Positions 32,495 through 40,557 of a stretch of DNA of 64,000 nt are shown one piece after another (within the stretch, counting starts at the first letter, position 1; each line of letters begins with the position of its first letter). The stretch covers positions 806,001 through 870,000 of the forward strand of contig NZ_JH719393.1 of the NCBI RefSeq assembly GCF_000271845.1. Direction: 5' to 3'. Below the pieces are notes generated by a model. The model saw only the letters and a program-made list of their open reading frames with translations, made no database searches and had not been told where the DNA came from. Position numbers and translations under genes: made by a program. This DNA comes from Rhizobium leguminosarum bv. trifolii WSM2297. Its GTDB lineage: Bacteria; Pseudomonadota; Alphaproteobacteria; Rhizobiales; Rhizobiaceae.

Positions 32495-33400
32495 ATGAGC
32501 ATGGCTGCAAGCGCACCGATTTCGGCGAAAGAGCAAGGCAAGTTCGACCTGGTGGCCTTTGCGGCGATCGTCGTCACCATCCTCTTCTGGGCGTCCTCCT
32601 TCGTGGTGATCCGCATCTGTCTCGGACCGCTGACGCCGATCGAACTAGCGACGGCGCGTTATGTGGCAGCCGGCGCCATTGCGCTGATCTATCTCGCCAT
32701 CTACCGGCCGATGCCGGAAAAACGCGATTTCGTCCGCCTTTCCATTGCCGCCGTGCTCTTCATCGCCGCCTATGCGGTTCTGCTAAACACCGGCGAGCAG
32801 ACTGTTGCGGCGGGGCCGGCGAGCTTCATCATCAACACCATGCCGGTCTTCACCGCTCTCATCGCGACGTTCGCGCTCGGCGAGCGCTTCGGTCGCTGGG
32901 GCTGGGCGGGCACTGCGGTTTCCTTCGGCGGCGTGGCGCTGATCGCGGTTGCCTCGGATGACGGCTTCAAGCTCGATCCGAACGCCGTGATGATCCTTGG
33001 TGCAGCGCTCTGCTCGGCGATCGCCAGCGTGCTGCAGAAGCCGCTGCTCGGGCGGCTGCCCGCACTGGCCGTCACCGCCTGGATCCTGCTGATCGGTTCC
33101 GTGCCGCTGTTTCCGGCCGTTCCCGCGACGATCCTGGCGCTGGCCGCCGCACCGGCTGAAGTGAACTGGGGTGTCGCCTATCTCGTCATCTTCCCGACGG
33201 CGATCGGCTATCTCACCTGGGCGATCGCATTGAAGCGGCTGTCGGCCGCCCGCGCTTCGAATTTCCTCTATGGCGTCCCGCCGGTCGCAACGCTGATCGG
33301 ATTCGTCTGGCTGGGCGAAACGCCGACGGTGCTCGGTGCTGTCGGCGGCGTTATGGCGATCCTCGGCGTGCTCGTCGTCAACGTGATGCGGAAGCGATAG
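32495..33400 (+). CDS. EamA (DMT superfamily) transporter
   Basis: This 301-residue protein has ten hydrophobic segments forming two EamA repeats. The first holds VVTILFWASSFVVIRICLG and YLAIYRPMPEKRDF, and the second holds SAIASVLQKPLLGRLPALA, ending RASNFLYGVPPVATLIGFVW. Relatives (RhaT/YdcZ/RarD types) export amino acids or other metabolites. The start at 32495 has GGAGG 6 bases upstream; ATGs at 32483 and 32435 are less well placed. It is divergent from the LysR gene. Confidence 0.88.
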   Translation: MSMAASAPISAKEQGKFDLVAFAAIVVTILFWASSFVVIRICLGPLTPIELATARYVAAGAIALIYLAIYRPMPEKRDFVRLSIAAVLFIAAYAVLLNTGEQTVAAGPASFIINTMPVFTALIATFALGERFGRWGWAGTAVSFGGVALIAVASDDGFKLDPNAVMILGAALCSAIASVLQKPLLGRLPALAVTAWILLIGSVPLFPAVPATILALAAAPAEVNWGVAYLVIFPTAIGYLTWAIALKRLSAARASNFLYGVPPVATLIGFVWLGETPTVLGAVGGVMAILGVLVVNVMRKR

Positions 33401-33441
33401 ACGCAAATTCGCCGCGGGACGGTATCAGGTCTCGCCCAGAC

Positions 33442-34074
33442 CTAGCGGAGCAGCCCGTCCCGCCCAAACTCTTCCCAACCCCGTAGCTTCGCGGAGGCTT
33501 CTTCGGCGAGGTCTGGCGATGCCGCAGTCGTCTTACGGTCCTTCTTCAGTGAACGCGTCAGCTTTGCCTTGTAGGCCGCCCTCCGCCTATTCTCCGTGGC
33601 GGCCGCGGTGTCCTTCTCACGCCACTCTTCGACAGCGCCCCGGTCGAGCAGGTCCTCGACCATCCGTGGTTCGAAGACATGGAAGGTGATCTGCCTGGCG
33701 CGGCCGCGAAGCTTTACCGTTCGCGTCCCGGCGCTGGGCAGGCGGCCGTCCTCCAGCCAGCGGCGTCTCTCGGTCGTTGAGATCGTGAGGATGTCCTCGA
33801 TTTCGCGCGGGATGACCGGCAGGCTTTCGATGCCTTCGAGCGATTTCGCAATTACCGCCGAGGCATGACGAAACTCATTCCTCATGCTTTCAGGCATTGT
33901 CAGCGTGAAAACCCTCCCGCTGATGTCGAGCGATTTTCGCAGGGACGACGGGAGGCGCGCACGGATTTCCAAGAGGATTCCCTTGGCGCGCACCGAAGAG
34001 CCTAGAGTGGCCGCGGGCGGTAGCGTCCACGTTTCCACAAGCGCAGGAGTTTCAGTCTTCTTGTTTTTCGCCAT
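33442..34074 (-). CDS. Hypothetical protein with a MerR/excisionase-like helix
   Basis: This 210-residue basic protein is not one I recognise. The middle segment EDILTISTTERRRWLEDGRL followed by PSAG resembles the helix-turn-helix plus wing of MerR-like or excisionase-like DNA-binding modules (residues about 95-150). The C-terminal 60 residues are rich in Lys, Arg and Ala (RRAAYKAKLTRSLKKDRK). The N-terminal part may be a dimerisation region. It is divergent from the giant cyclase gene, 153 bases apart, and could regulate it; that is only positional inference. Confidence 0.6.
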   Translation of the reverse strand: MAKNKKTETPALVETWTLPPAATLGSSVRAKGILLEIRARLPSSLRKSLDISGRVFTLTMPESMRNEFRHASAVIAKSLEGIESLPVIPREIEDILTISTTERRRWLEDGRLPSAGTRTVKLRGRARQITFHVFEPRMVEDLLDRGAVEEWREKDTAAATENRRRAAYKAKLTRSLKKDRKTTAASPDLAEEASAKLRGWEEFGRDGLLR

Positions 34075-34227
34075 TCGCACATAAATGGGATCAAGACGCG
34101 GCCCGGTCAACGATCACGGCGTTTAGACCTCCTCGATACCCGTCAAAACGAACAGCTCCTGCGCACAGCGTGGTACGATGCCGGCGTTCGTGGTATTTTT
34201 GAGAACGGTGGAGCGGGATCAACGTCG

Positions 34228-37200
34228 ATGCAGACGATTGAGAATTGGCTAGGTCAACTCGGTCTCGGCAAGTACGCCGACGCCTTCATCGAGAATGACG
34301 TCGATCTGAGAGCGCTGCCTCATCTTGCCGAATCCGACCTCCAGGAACTCGGCGTCTCGCTTGGGCATCGGAAGATTATTCTGGCTGCCATAGACCGGCT
34401 TGCGCATCAAGGTTCCGACGAACAGCCTCCTGCCTCGGCCACTGCTGTATCCGAAGCTGCGGTTGACCGGCGATTGCTTAGCGTGCTGTTCTGCGACCTG
34501 GTCGGGTCGACAGCGCTGTCAGCGCAGTTAGACCCGGAAGACATGCACGAGTTGACCCGCCGCTATCAGGAGAGCGTCGCCGGCGCCGTCACGCGCTTCG
34601 GGGGCTACGTCGCCAAATATCTCGGAGATGGCGTGCTTGCCTATTTCGGATGGCCGATGGCCTACGAGGATCATGCCGAGCGTTCAATCCGGGCCGGCCT
34701 CGAGGCGATGGCCGCCGTCGACGCCCTGCAGTCGCCCAACGCGCAGCAATTGAAGGCTCGCATCGGCATCGCATCCGGGCGCGTGGTCGTTGGCGACACC
34801 GACGGCAGCGCGAAGGAACGTGCATCGATCGCCGGAGACACTCCAAACCTGGCCGCACGCCTGCAGGCGGCGGCCGCCCCAGGTCAGATCGTGGTCTCCG
34901 ACAGCACCCGACGCCTCGCCGGGCAGTCGTTCGAAATCAATAGCCTTGGCACGCGGGAGCTCAAAGGCTTCACTTCGCCCATTGCGCTGTTCGAAGTTCT
35001 CGGTCAGCGAGAGGTGGATAGCCGTTTCGAAGCCGCGCATGCGAGCGGGCTTTCGAAATTTGTTGGCCGCGTCAGTGAGATCGGCATGCTGCTCGACCGG
35101 TGGGAGTTGGCGAAGGCCGGGCAAGGCCAGGCGGTCTTCCTGTCGGGGGAGGCTGGTATCGGGAAATCGCGCCTTGTCGAGGCTTTCGAAGAGCAGTTGC
35201 AAGAGACACAGCATGAACTCATTCGATTGCAGTGTTCGCCCTATCACGTGACATCGGCCTTTTACCCGATCGTCGAGCGACTGAGCCGTGTCGCGTCGTT
35301 TTCGCCGGCTGATGACCGGAACACGCGCGTCGAAAAGTTTCTCACCCTGGTTCGCCGCTACGGCGAAAATCCCTCCGAAGTTGGAGCGATCTATGCCGAG
35401 CTGCTGTCGCTCGACGTCGGCGACGAGTTTAGGCCGCCGGATCTGTCAGCCCACCAGCGCAAGGAACTTCTCGTCCGCACATTGGTGAACCGTTTGCTGC
35501 GTGCGGCGAGGATCGCACCGGTGCTCATGGTTTTCGAGGATGCGCACTGGATGGACCCGTCCACCAGCGAAGTGCTGAGAGAACTCGTGAGCCGGCTTCA
35601 CGGCGCCGCCGCCCTTGTCGTTGTCACCCATCGACCGGAATGGACCGCGGCCTGGGCAAGCGGCCTGGCGCAGGCGACGACGCTATCCGTCGGGCGCCTG
35701 ACCAGACAACAGATGCGCGAGCTGATCAAATCCATGGCTTCCGACATTCCCGAACAGCTCGCCGAAAGGATTGCAGAGCGAACGGACGGAGTGCCGCTGT
35801 TCGTCGAGGAGTTGACCCGTTCGGTCGTGGAGAGCGGAAAACCGTCGTCGCTTAACGCAGAGATCCCGGACAGCCTGCAAGGCTCGCTGATGACACGTCT
35901 CGATCATTTGGCGACGACCGCCAAGGAAATCGCGCAAATTGCCGCCGTCATAGGCAGGGAATTCGATCGGGGCCTTCTTTCCAAGATCACAGGCGTCGAC
36001 GACCGGGCGCTCGAAAAGGCACTGTACCAGCTCGAGTCCAGCCAGATCGTCGTCGAAGGCGGCGTCTTGCACGATGCTCTCGTTTTTCGACATGCGCTCA
36101 TTCAGGATGCGGCCTACCAATCGCTCCTCAAGCGGCGCCGGCGCCATTTCCACGAGAAGATCGCCAGGGTGCTCGCCGAACAGTATGACGATGTCGCTGC
36201 CACGCAGCCCGAGCTCATCGCCCAGCACTACGGGAAAGCGCAACGGATCGAGCTCGCGCTCCCCTACTGGATGAAGGCGGGAGAACGCGCCCTCGCACAA
36301 TCAGCCAACTACGAGGCGGTCGACCATTTCCAGAATGCCTTGGCAATCGCAGAGCAGTTGCCTGAAGGACCTGAGCGGCAAAGGGACCTGCTCACCGCCA
36401 TCCTGAAACTCGGCGACGCTCTATTCGCTGCGGGTCGCATGACGGATTCGTTGGCGAAATACAGGCTGGCCGCCCCATTGGCACGCAAAGCGGCCGACAC
36501 GCAAGCCTTTGTGCGCGCGGTGATTGGTCTTGACGGCTCCAAATTCCTCTCCTCGAATTCGCTTGCCGAAACGGTGCCGCTTCTTGAGGAAGCCCTCGAG
36601 ATGGTCGAACCAGCGGATAAGAGTTCACGGTGTCAGCTTCTCAGCCGCCTTGCACGGGCATACACCTACCTGAGCGACAGCAAGAACGCCGCAAAGTGCC
36701 ATGGTGAAGGTATCGAACTGGCCCGACGAGTTGGCGACAAGACTGCGCTCGTGGAGCTTTCCGCACTGCCATTCCTGACGCCGGCACCCGTCAAGTCCGT
36801 TAGCGAGAGAAACGACCGGATCGCTCGCATAGATGAAATAAGACGCCTCGCGGGTGAGATCGACGACGACGATGTGCAAAGCCGAGCGCTTTCAGTCGAC
36901 GCCTATGTCTCCACGGAGCTCGGGGATCGCGCTCGCGCCGATCGGGCGGTTGACGCGCTGGACGAACTTGGCACCAAACGGCAGCATCTCAACGTCCAGT
37001 TCTACGCTCGCATCGCAAGAGCGATGATGGCCATACTCGATGGAAGGTTCGCGGCTGCGGAAGAGCTTGCTGAAGAAGCGCTGAAGCTCGGCATGCAGAC
37101 CCTTGGCGCTGCGCCCGAGGGCGTTTACGGCATGCAGATGTTCGCGATCCGACGGGAGCAGAGCCGCCTCTCGGAGGTCGCACCGGTCATGAAACTGTTG

Positions 37201-37749
37201 ATTGAGGAACACCCGGAGGAAAGCACCTGGCTGCCAGGTTTTGCGTTGGTTGCCTTTGACCTGGGCTACCGGGATGCGGCCCAACGAAGGTTGAGCGAAC
37301 TTGCCCGCACGCGCTTCGCCCTTCCGCTTGACGGAAAGCGGAGTGCGTCCCTCTCGTTCCTGACAGAAGTCGCCGCCGGTCTCGGCGACGCGGACGCTGC
37401 CAAAACCCTCTATAAGCTTATGCTCGACTACAAGGAGATGACCGTCACGATCGGTATGGCAACCGTTTGCTTCGGCGCGGCCAGCCGCTATCTGGGCGTG
37501 TTGGCAGCGGCGCTGGGTGAATTCGACAAAGCGTCGGAGCACTTTGAGCATGCGCTCGAAATGAACGCGGCGATCGGCTCGCGGCCGTGGCTCGCGCACA
37601 CACAGGCAGATTATGCAGACTTGCTAATGAAAATAGGTAGCCGGGCCGCGATAAAGAGAGCAATGTTGCTATCCGAGGATGCCCGGTCAACCGCAGCCGA
37701 GCTGGGAATGGTCCGGCTGCAACAGCGACTGAAGCCAACGATGCACTAA
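34228..37749 (+). CDS. SAM-domain/class III nucleotidyl cyclase/AAA-ATPase/TPR protein
   Basis: This 1173-residue protein has four parts. Residues 1-62 are a SAM domain (NWLGQLGLGKYADAFIEND). Residues 82-265 are a class III cyclase with metal-binding D90 (LFCDLVGST) and D134 (YLGDGVLAYFG) and the transition-state pair N207/R211 in DTPNLAARL, so it looks catalytically intact. Residues 290-700 are a STAND-like ATPase (FLSGEAGIGKSRLVEAF; MVFEDAHWMDPST). The rest is a TPR array from about 710. It is cytoplasmic, with no membrane segments. It should make cAMP or cGMP under control of the ATPase/TPR part. A DUF4242 gene follows after 40 bases. Confidence 0.9.
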   Translation: MQTIENWLGQLGLGKYADAFIENDVDLRALPHLAESDLQELGVSLGHRKIILAAIDRLAHQGSDEQPPASATAVSEAAVDRRLLSVLFCDLVGSTALSAQLDPEDMHELTRRYQESVAGAVTRFGGYVAKYLGDGVLAYFGWPMAYEDHAERSIRAGLEAMAAVDALQSPNAQQLKARIGIASGRVVVGDTDGSAKERASIAGDTPNLAARLQAAAAPGQIVVSDSTRRLAGQSFEINSLGTRELKGFTSPIALFEVLGQREVDSRFEAAHASGLSKFVGRVSEIGMLLDRWELAKAGQGQAVFLSGEAGIGKSRLVEAFEEQLQETQHELIRLQCSPYHVTSAFYPIVERLSRVASFSPADDRNTRVEKFLTLVRRYGENPSEVGAIYAELLSLDVGDEFRPPDLSAHQRKELLVRTLVNRLLRAARIAPVLMVFEDAHWMDPSTSEVLRELVSRLHGAAALVVVTHRPEWTAAWASGLAQATTLSVGRLTRQQMRELIKSMASDIPEQLAERIAERTDGVPLFVEELTRSVVESGKPSSLNAEIPDSLQGSLMTRLDHLATTAKEIAQIAAVIGREFDRGLLSKITGVDDRALEKALYQLESSQIVVEGGVLHDALVFRHALIQDAAYQSLLKRRRRHFHEKIARVLAEQYDDVAATQPELIAQHYGKAQRIELALPYWMKAGERALAQSANYEAVDHFQNALAIAEQLPEGPERQRDLLTAILKLGDALFAAGRMTDSLAKYRLAAPLARKAADTQAFVRAVIGLDGSKFLSSNSLAETVPLLEEALEMVEPADKSSRCQLLSRLARAYTYLSDSKNAAKCHGEGIELARRVGDKTALVELSALPFLTPAPVKSVSERNDRIARIDEIRRLAGEIDDDDVQSRALSVDAYVSTELGDRARADRAVDALDELGTKRQHLNVQFYARIARAMMAILDGRFAAAEELAEEALKLGMQTLGAAPEGVYGMQMFAIRREQSRLSEVAPVMKLLIEEHPEESTWLPGFALVAFDLGYRDAAQRRLSELARTRFALPLDGKRSASLSFLTEVAAGLGDADAAKTLYKLMLDYKEMTVTIGMATVCFGAASRYLGVLAAALGEFDKASEHFEHALEMNAAIGSRPWLAHTQADYADLLMKIGSRAAIKRAMLLSEDARSTAAELGMVRLQQRLKPTMH

Positions 37750-37789
37750 GACCAACAGTTCGCTGCTTTGGTGGGAGGAAGGTCTCGTC

Positions 37790-38050
37790 ATGCCACGCTA
37801 CATCATTGAAAGAAACTTTGCAGAACAACTCGATCTATCGAAAGAGGGGGTCGAGGAAATCAACCTGATCAACGATCAGGAAGGAGTGAAGTGGATTTTT
37901 TCGTTCCTCAGCGCGGACAGAAAAAAGACTTACTGCCTTTACGAGGCGCCCAGTACGCAGGCCATTCTCGCCGCGGCCCGGAGGAACAATGTCCCTGCGG
38001 ATGTGATCATAGAAGTTAGCGAGGAGATCGGTCCCAATATGTTTGCTTAG
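37790..38050 (+). CDS. DUF4242 small protein (SCO4226/nickel-binding-like)
   Basis: This 86-residue protein shows the DUF4242 pattern: MPRYIIERNFAEQLDLSKEG, EGVKWIFSFLSADRKKTYCL followed by YEAPSTQAILAAARRNNVPA, and ADVIIEVSEEIGPNMF. Family members are small ferredoxin-like dimers; one Streptomyces member binds nickel. GGGAGGAAGG precedes the ATG, which is 40 bases behind the cyclase stop with no terminator between, so the two are probably co-transcribed. It is followed by a terminator. Confidence 0.85.
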   Translation: MPRYIIERNFAEQLDLSKEGVEEINLINDQEGVKWIFSFLSADRKKTYCLYEAPSTQAILAAARRNNVPADVIIEVSEEIGPNMFA

Positions 38051-38086
38051 CGCTCCTCGGCCAAGCACAGACGTGAGGCGCTTTTT
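38049..38086 (+). terminator. Terminator after the DUF4242 gene
   Basis: AGCGCTCCTC and GAGGCGCT form a stem with small bulges, starting inside the stop codon and followed by TTTTT. Confidence 0.65.
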
Positions 38087-38486
38087 GCGCATGCTGTCTG
38101 GTTGGAAGACGCAAAGCGAGATATGCGCCAAATCATAATGGCCGCTCGGGCGGCGAGCGGTCGCTGCGATTGCCGGCGATCTAGTCCTGCCAGGGGCTCG
38201 ACCTGCCCTGCCAGGCTTCCGATGGGGCCGCGAACGCTGCCAGAAGGGAGTGTTTGTTGGTCGACATCCCCCAGCGTGCTCTCGCCAGACCACCTTCTCG
38301 GGCAGGTGCGCGATCGGGTCCTTCCCTAAAAGCTGCGACAGCCGCCCGAGCTTCCAGGCTATCCGATATCGCGATTTTCGTGTCTGCCGAAATCCTTCGT
38401 GGCGATGCCCGTAGAGATTGTTCGTCCGACTTCACGAGATGTCCGGTTCGTACAAAGCGCGAAATCGAAAATTTTCTAATGGCAAT
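38087..38486. other. Non-coding stretch ahead of hsp20
   Basis: About 400 bases with no supported gene on either strand. Open frames here lack ribosome sites and family signals. The promoter and thermometer of hsp20 begin at its end. Confidence 0.5.
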
Positions 38487-38515
38487 CTTGAAACCGAAAA
38501 TGCGGAAAACCAAAT
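38487..38515 (+). promoter_or_regulatory. Sigma-32 (RpoH)-like promoter of hsp20
   Basis: CTTGAA (38487-38492), a 17-base spacer and CCAAAT (38510-38515) fit the alphaproteobacterial heat-shock pattern CTTG(AA)-N17-CCAT-like with one mismatch. It predicts a leader of roughly 85 bases, the right size for a ROSE thermometer. Confidence 0.5.
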
Positions 38516-38607
38516 CGATGCCGTCGGCAGCCCAGAAGGGGGCCGAAAGCCGGGGACGCAGGTTTCCGCCGCGTTCCTTTCCATCTCGCTTCTAGGAGGT
38601 TTTGGTC
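38516..38607 (+). promoter_or_regulatory. ROSE-like RNA thermometer in the hsp20 leader
   Basis: Just before the ATG, TCGCT (38586-38590) is followed by TCT and the ribosome site AGGAGG (38594-38599). CTTC can pair with GGAG, which masks the ribosome site. The U-(U/C)-GCU motif opposite the Shine-Dalgarno is the mark of ROSE elements that repress rhizobial small heat-shock genes at low temperature. Upstream, GGGACGC and GCGTTCC form a second stem (38553-38577). Confidence 0.6.
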
Positions 38608-39078
38608 ATGAGAACCGAGTTTGACTTCGCACCGCTCTACCGGTCCAGCATCGGCTTCGACCGTGTTTTTTCGCTGCTCAACAATCCGCAGCGCCTGCAG
38701 GCCGCCGACGCCTGGCCGCCCTACGACATCATCAAGGTTGGCGACAACGAGTACCGCATTGTCATGGCGGTCGCCGGCTTCGAGGATGGCGACCTCGACA
38801 TCGCGCAGGAACGAAACGTGCTTCTCGTCAAGGGCGGCAAGGCCGACGACGTCAAAGTGGAATACCTGCACCGCGGCATCGCCACGCGCGGCTTCGAGCG
38901 CCGTTTTGAGCTTGCGGACCATGTGAGCGTGGAAAACGCTTCTCTGAAGAACGGACTGCTGCACATCGAGCTGAAGCGCGAGATTCCGGAGGCGATGAAG
39001 CCACGCAAGATCGCGATTGGCCATGGCGCGCCGACACAGGTGCCCCTGCAGATCGAAGGTGAGAAGCAGATCGCGTAA
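38608..39078 (+). CDS. Hsp20-family small heat-shock protein (IbpA-like)
   Basis: This 156-residue chaperone has an N-terminal FDFAPLYRSSIGFDRVFSLL, as in class A rhizobial Hsp20/IbpA. The alpha-crystallin domain follows (residues 35-130), with YDIIKVGDNEYRIVMAVAGF, DLDIAQERNVLLVKG and VSVENASLKNGLLHIELKRE (A-x-x-x-n-G-v-L motif). The C-terminal arm is short. It should hold unfolded proteins for refolding under heat stress. AGGAGG lies 8 bases before the ATG at 38608, within the putative thermometer. Confidence 0.95.
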   Translation: MRTEFDFAPLYRSSIGFDRVFSLLNNPQRLQAADAWPPYDIIKVGDNEYRIVMAVAGFEDGDLDIAQERNVLLVKGGKADDVKVEYLHRGIATRGFERRFELADHVSVENASLKNGLLHIELKREIPEAMKPRKIAIGHGAPTQVPLQIEGEKQIA

Positions 39079-39133
39079 GCGTCGATCGATGGAGGACGCG
39101 GGCGAATCCTATGGCGTCGCCCGCGGAAAAACG

Positions 39134-39367
39134 ATGAAAGCCCCCGATTTCGATAAGTCAGATTACTTCGGCGCTGCCGACCTGCGTGTCTGCCAGAGTG
39201 TTTTCGACATCGTCGCGTCAGAAGCAGGAGTGGAGCCGACGTCCGAGGAGGGCGAGCGCATCGCCGCCATTCTCGTGCAGCTCTATCGCCAAGGAGTGAA
39301 AGAGCCAGACAGCTTGCGGATTATGGTTGAGGCCGCCCGCGGAATTAATCGTCCAAGAGCTGCGTAA
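39134..39367 (+). CDS. Small hypothetical protein downstream of hsp20
   Basis: This 77-residue protein, with DYFGAADLRVCQSVFDIVAS then EEGERIAAILVQLYRQGVKE and a short basic end, is soluble and helical. The family is not recognised. The ATG at 39134 has GGAAAA about 4 bases upstream; an upstream ATG at 39089 is open too. It lies 55 bases after hsp20 on the same strand, so it may be co-induced by heat. Confidence 0.6.
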   Translation: MKAPDFDKSDYFGAADLRVCQSVFDIVASEAGVEPTSEEGERIAAILVQLYRQGVKEPDSLRIMVEAARGINRPRAA

Positions 39368-39623
39368 AGGATGGGACGCCGCACGACAGCGGCGTCCTTC
39401 GTCCGCCTGATTATATCCGTCACCTTCCTTGGCGGCCCGTCGGAGCGGATACGTCCGGTGGCGTCGATCCTTGCGTTGATCGCAAAGCCGCATATCGTCG
39501 TGGCTTGGCTACCCCAGGTTGTCCGTGACGCAAGGTTTAAAGTGATGAGTTTTGCATGACAAAAAGGGCGAGTTCCGCTGAAATGCCGAGAGCAGGTGAC
39601 AGATAGGCATTGCGCAGGCGTTC

Positions 39624-39643
39624 ACTTTCTTTAAAACGAAAGT
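39624..39643. promoter_or_regulatory. Candidate GlpR operator ahead of glpR
   Basis: ACTTTCTTTAAAACGAAAGT is a 20-base near-palindrome 20 bases before the glpR start. Its TTTC/GAAA arms match DeoR-family half-sites and recur before glpD, suggesting autoregulation. Confidence 0.55.
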
Positions 39644-39663
39644 AGATCGAAAGGTGCGTGCTC

Positions 39664-40437
39664 ATGTTCTTGACCGACCGGCAAACGGAAATCGTCGCAA
39701 TAGCGAAATCGAGCGGCAGGGTCCTGGTCGAGGAGCTCGCTTCCCGCTTTTCGGTGACGCCGCAGACGATCCGCAAGGACTTGAACGATCTCTGCGATGC
39801 GCAGGTGCTGACACGCATCCATGGCGGCGCCACATTCCCGAGCGGCACCGAAAACGTCAAATACGAGGCGCGCCGTCAGATCGCCGCTTCCGAGAAACAG
39901 GCGATCGGCATGGCTGCGGTCGAACTGATCCCGAGCGGCGCCTCGCTTTTCATCAATATCGGGACGACGACCGAGGCGGTGGGCGAGGCGCTCGCCAATC
40001 ATCACGAGTTGATGGTCATCACCAATAACATCAACGTCGCCAATAGGTTGCGCTTGCTGCCGGCGATCGAGGTGGTGATCGCCGGCGGGGTCGTGCGCGG
40101 CTCGGACGGCGGCATTGTCGGCGAGGCGGCCGTCGATTTCATCCGCCAGTTCAAGGTCGATTACGCCGTGATCGGCGCGTCGGCGATCGATATGGACGGC
40201 GCGCTGCTCGACTATGATTTTCGTGAGGTCAAGGTCGCCCAGGCGATCATCGCCAATGCCCGGCATGTCATTCTCGTTGCCGATTCGACCAAGTTCGAGC
40301 GCACAGCACCGGTCAGGATTGGCCAGCTTTCGCAGGTTCATACCTTCATCACCGATCACTGTCCGGCGCCGTCGATCCGCAATCTCTGCCTCGAAAATAA
40401 TGTGAAGCTGATCGAAACGAACGCAAGATCACACTAG
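39664..40437 (+). CDS. glpR: Glycerol regulon repressor GlpR (DeoR family)
   Basis: This 257-residue DeoR-family regulator has an N-terminal helix-turn-helix (RVLVEELASRFSVTPQTIRK then DLNDLCDAQVLTRIHGGA) and a C-terminal sugar-phosphate-binding DeoRC domain with LFINIGTTTEAVGEAL and VIAGGVVRGSDGGIVGE. Glycerol-3-phosphate is the expected inducer. ATG at 39664 follows AAGG 10 bases upstream; a GTG two codons earlier is open. It starts the glp locus, with glpD 120 bases downstream across a promoter/operator region. Confidence 0.93.
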   Translation: MFLTDRQTEIVAIAKSSGRVLVEELASRFSVTPQTIRKDLNDLCDAQVLTRIHGGATFPSGTENVKYEARRQIAASEKQAIGMAAVELIPSGASLFINIGTTTEAVGEALANHHELMVITNNINVANRLRLLPAIEVVIAGGVVRGSDGGIVGEAAVDFIRQFKVDYAVIGASAIDMDGALLDYDFREVKVAQAIIANARHVILVADSTKFERTAPVRIGQLSQVHTFITDHCPAPSIRNLCLENNVKLIETNARSH

Positions 40438-40455
40438 GTCGCCAAGCCGCGGCAA

Positions 40456-40506
40456 ACATTCGTTTGACATTCGTATCTCTTTCGTTTTAACTGCTGTTAC
40501 TTTCGC
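40456..40506 (+). promoter_or_regulatory. glpD operon promoter with repeated TTCG half-sites
   Basis: TTGACA (40464-40469), a 17-base spacer and TTAACT (40487-40492) form a fair sigma-70 promoter. ACATTCGT occurs twice (40456-40463, 40467-40474), and TTTCGTTTT (40480-40488) and TTTCG (near 40501) overlap the -10 area. Such TTCG repeats fit DeoR/GlpR binding. Confidence 0.5.
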
Positions 40507-40557
40507 AATTGCGCAAGTTTTGTGCGATGCGAAATCGGCATTGGGCTCGGAGGGGTA

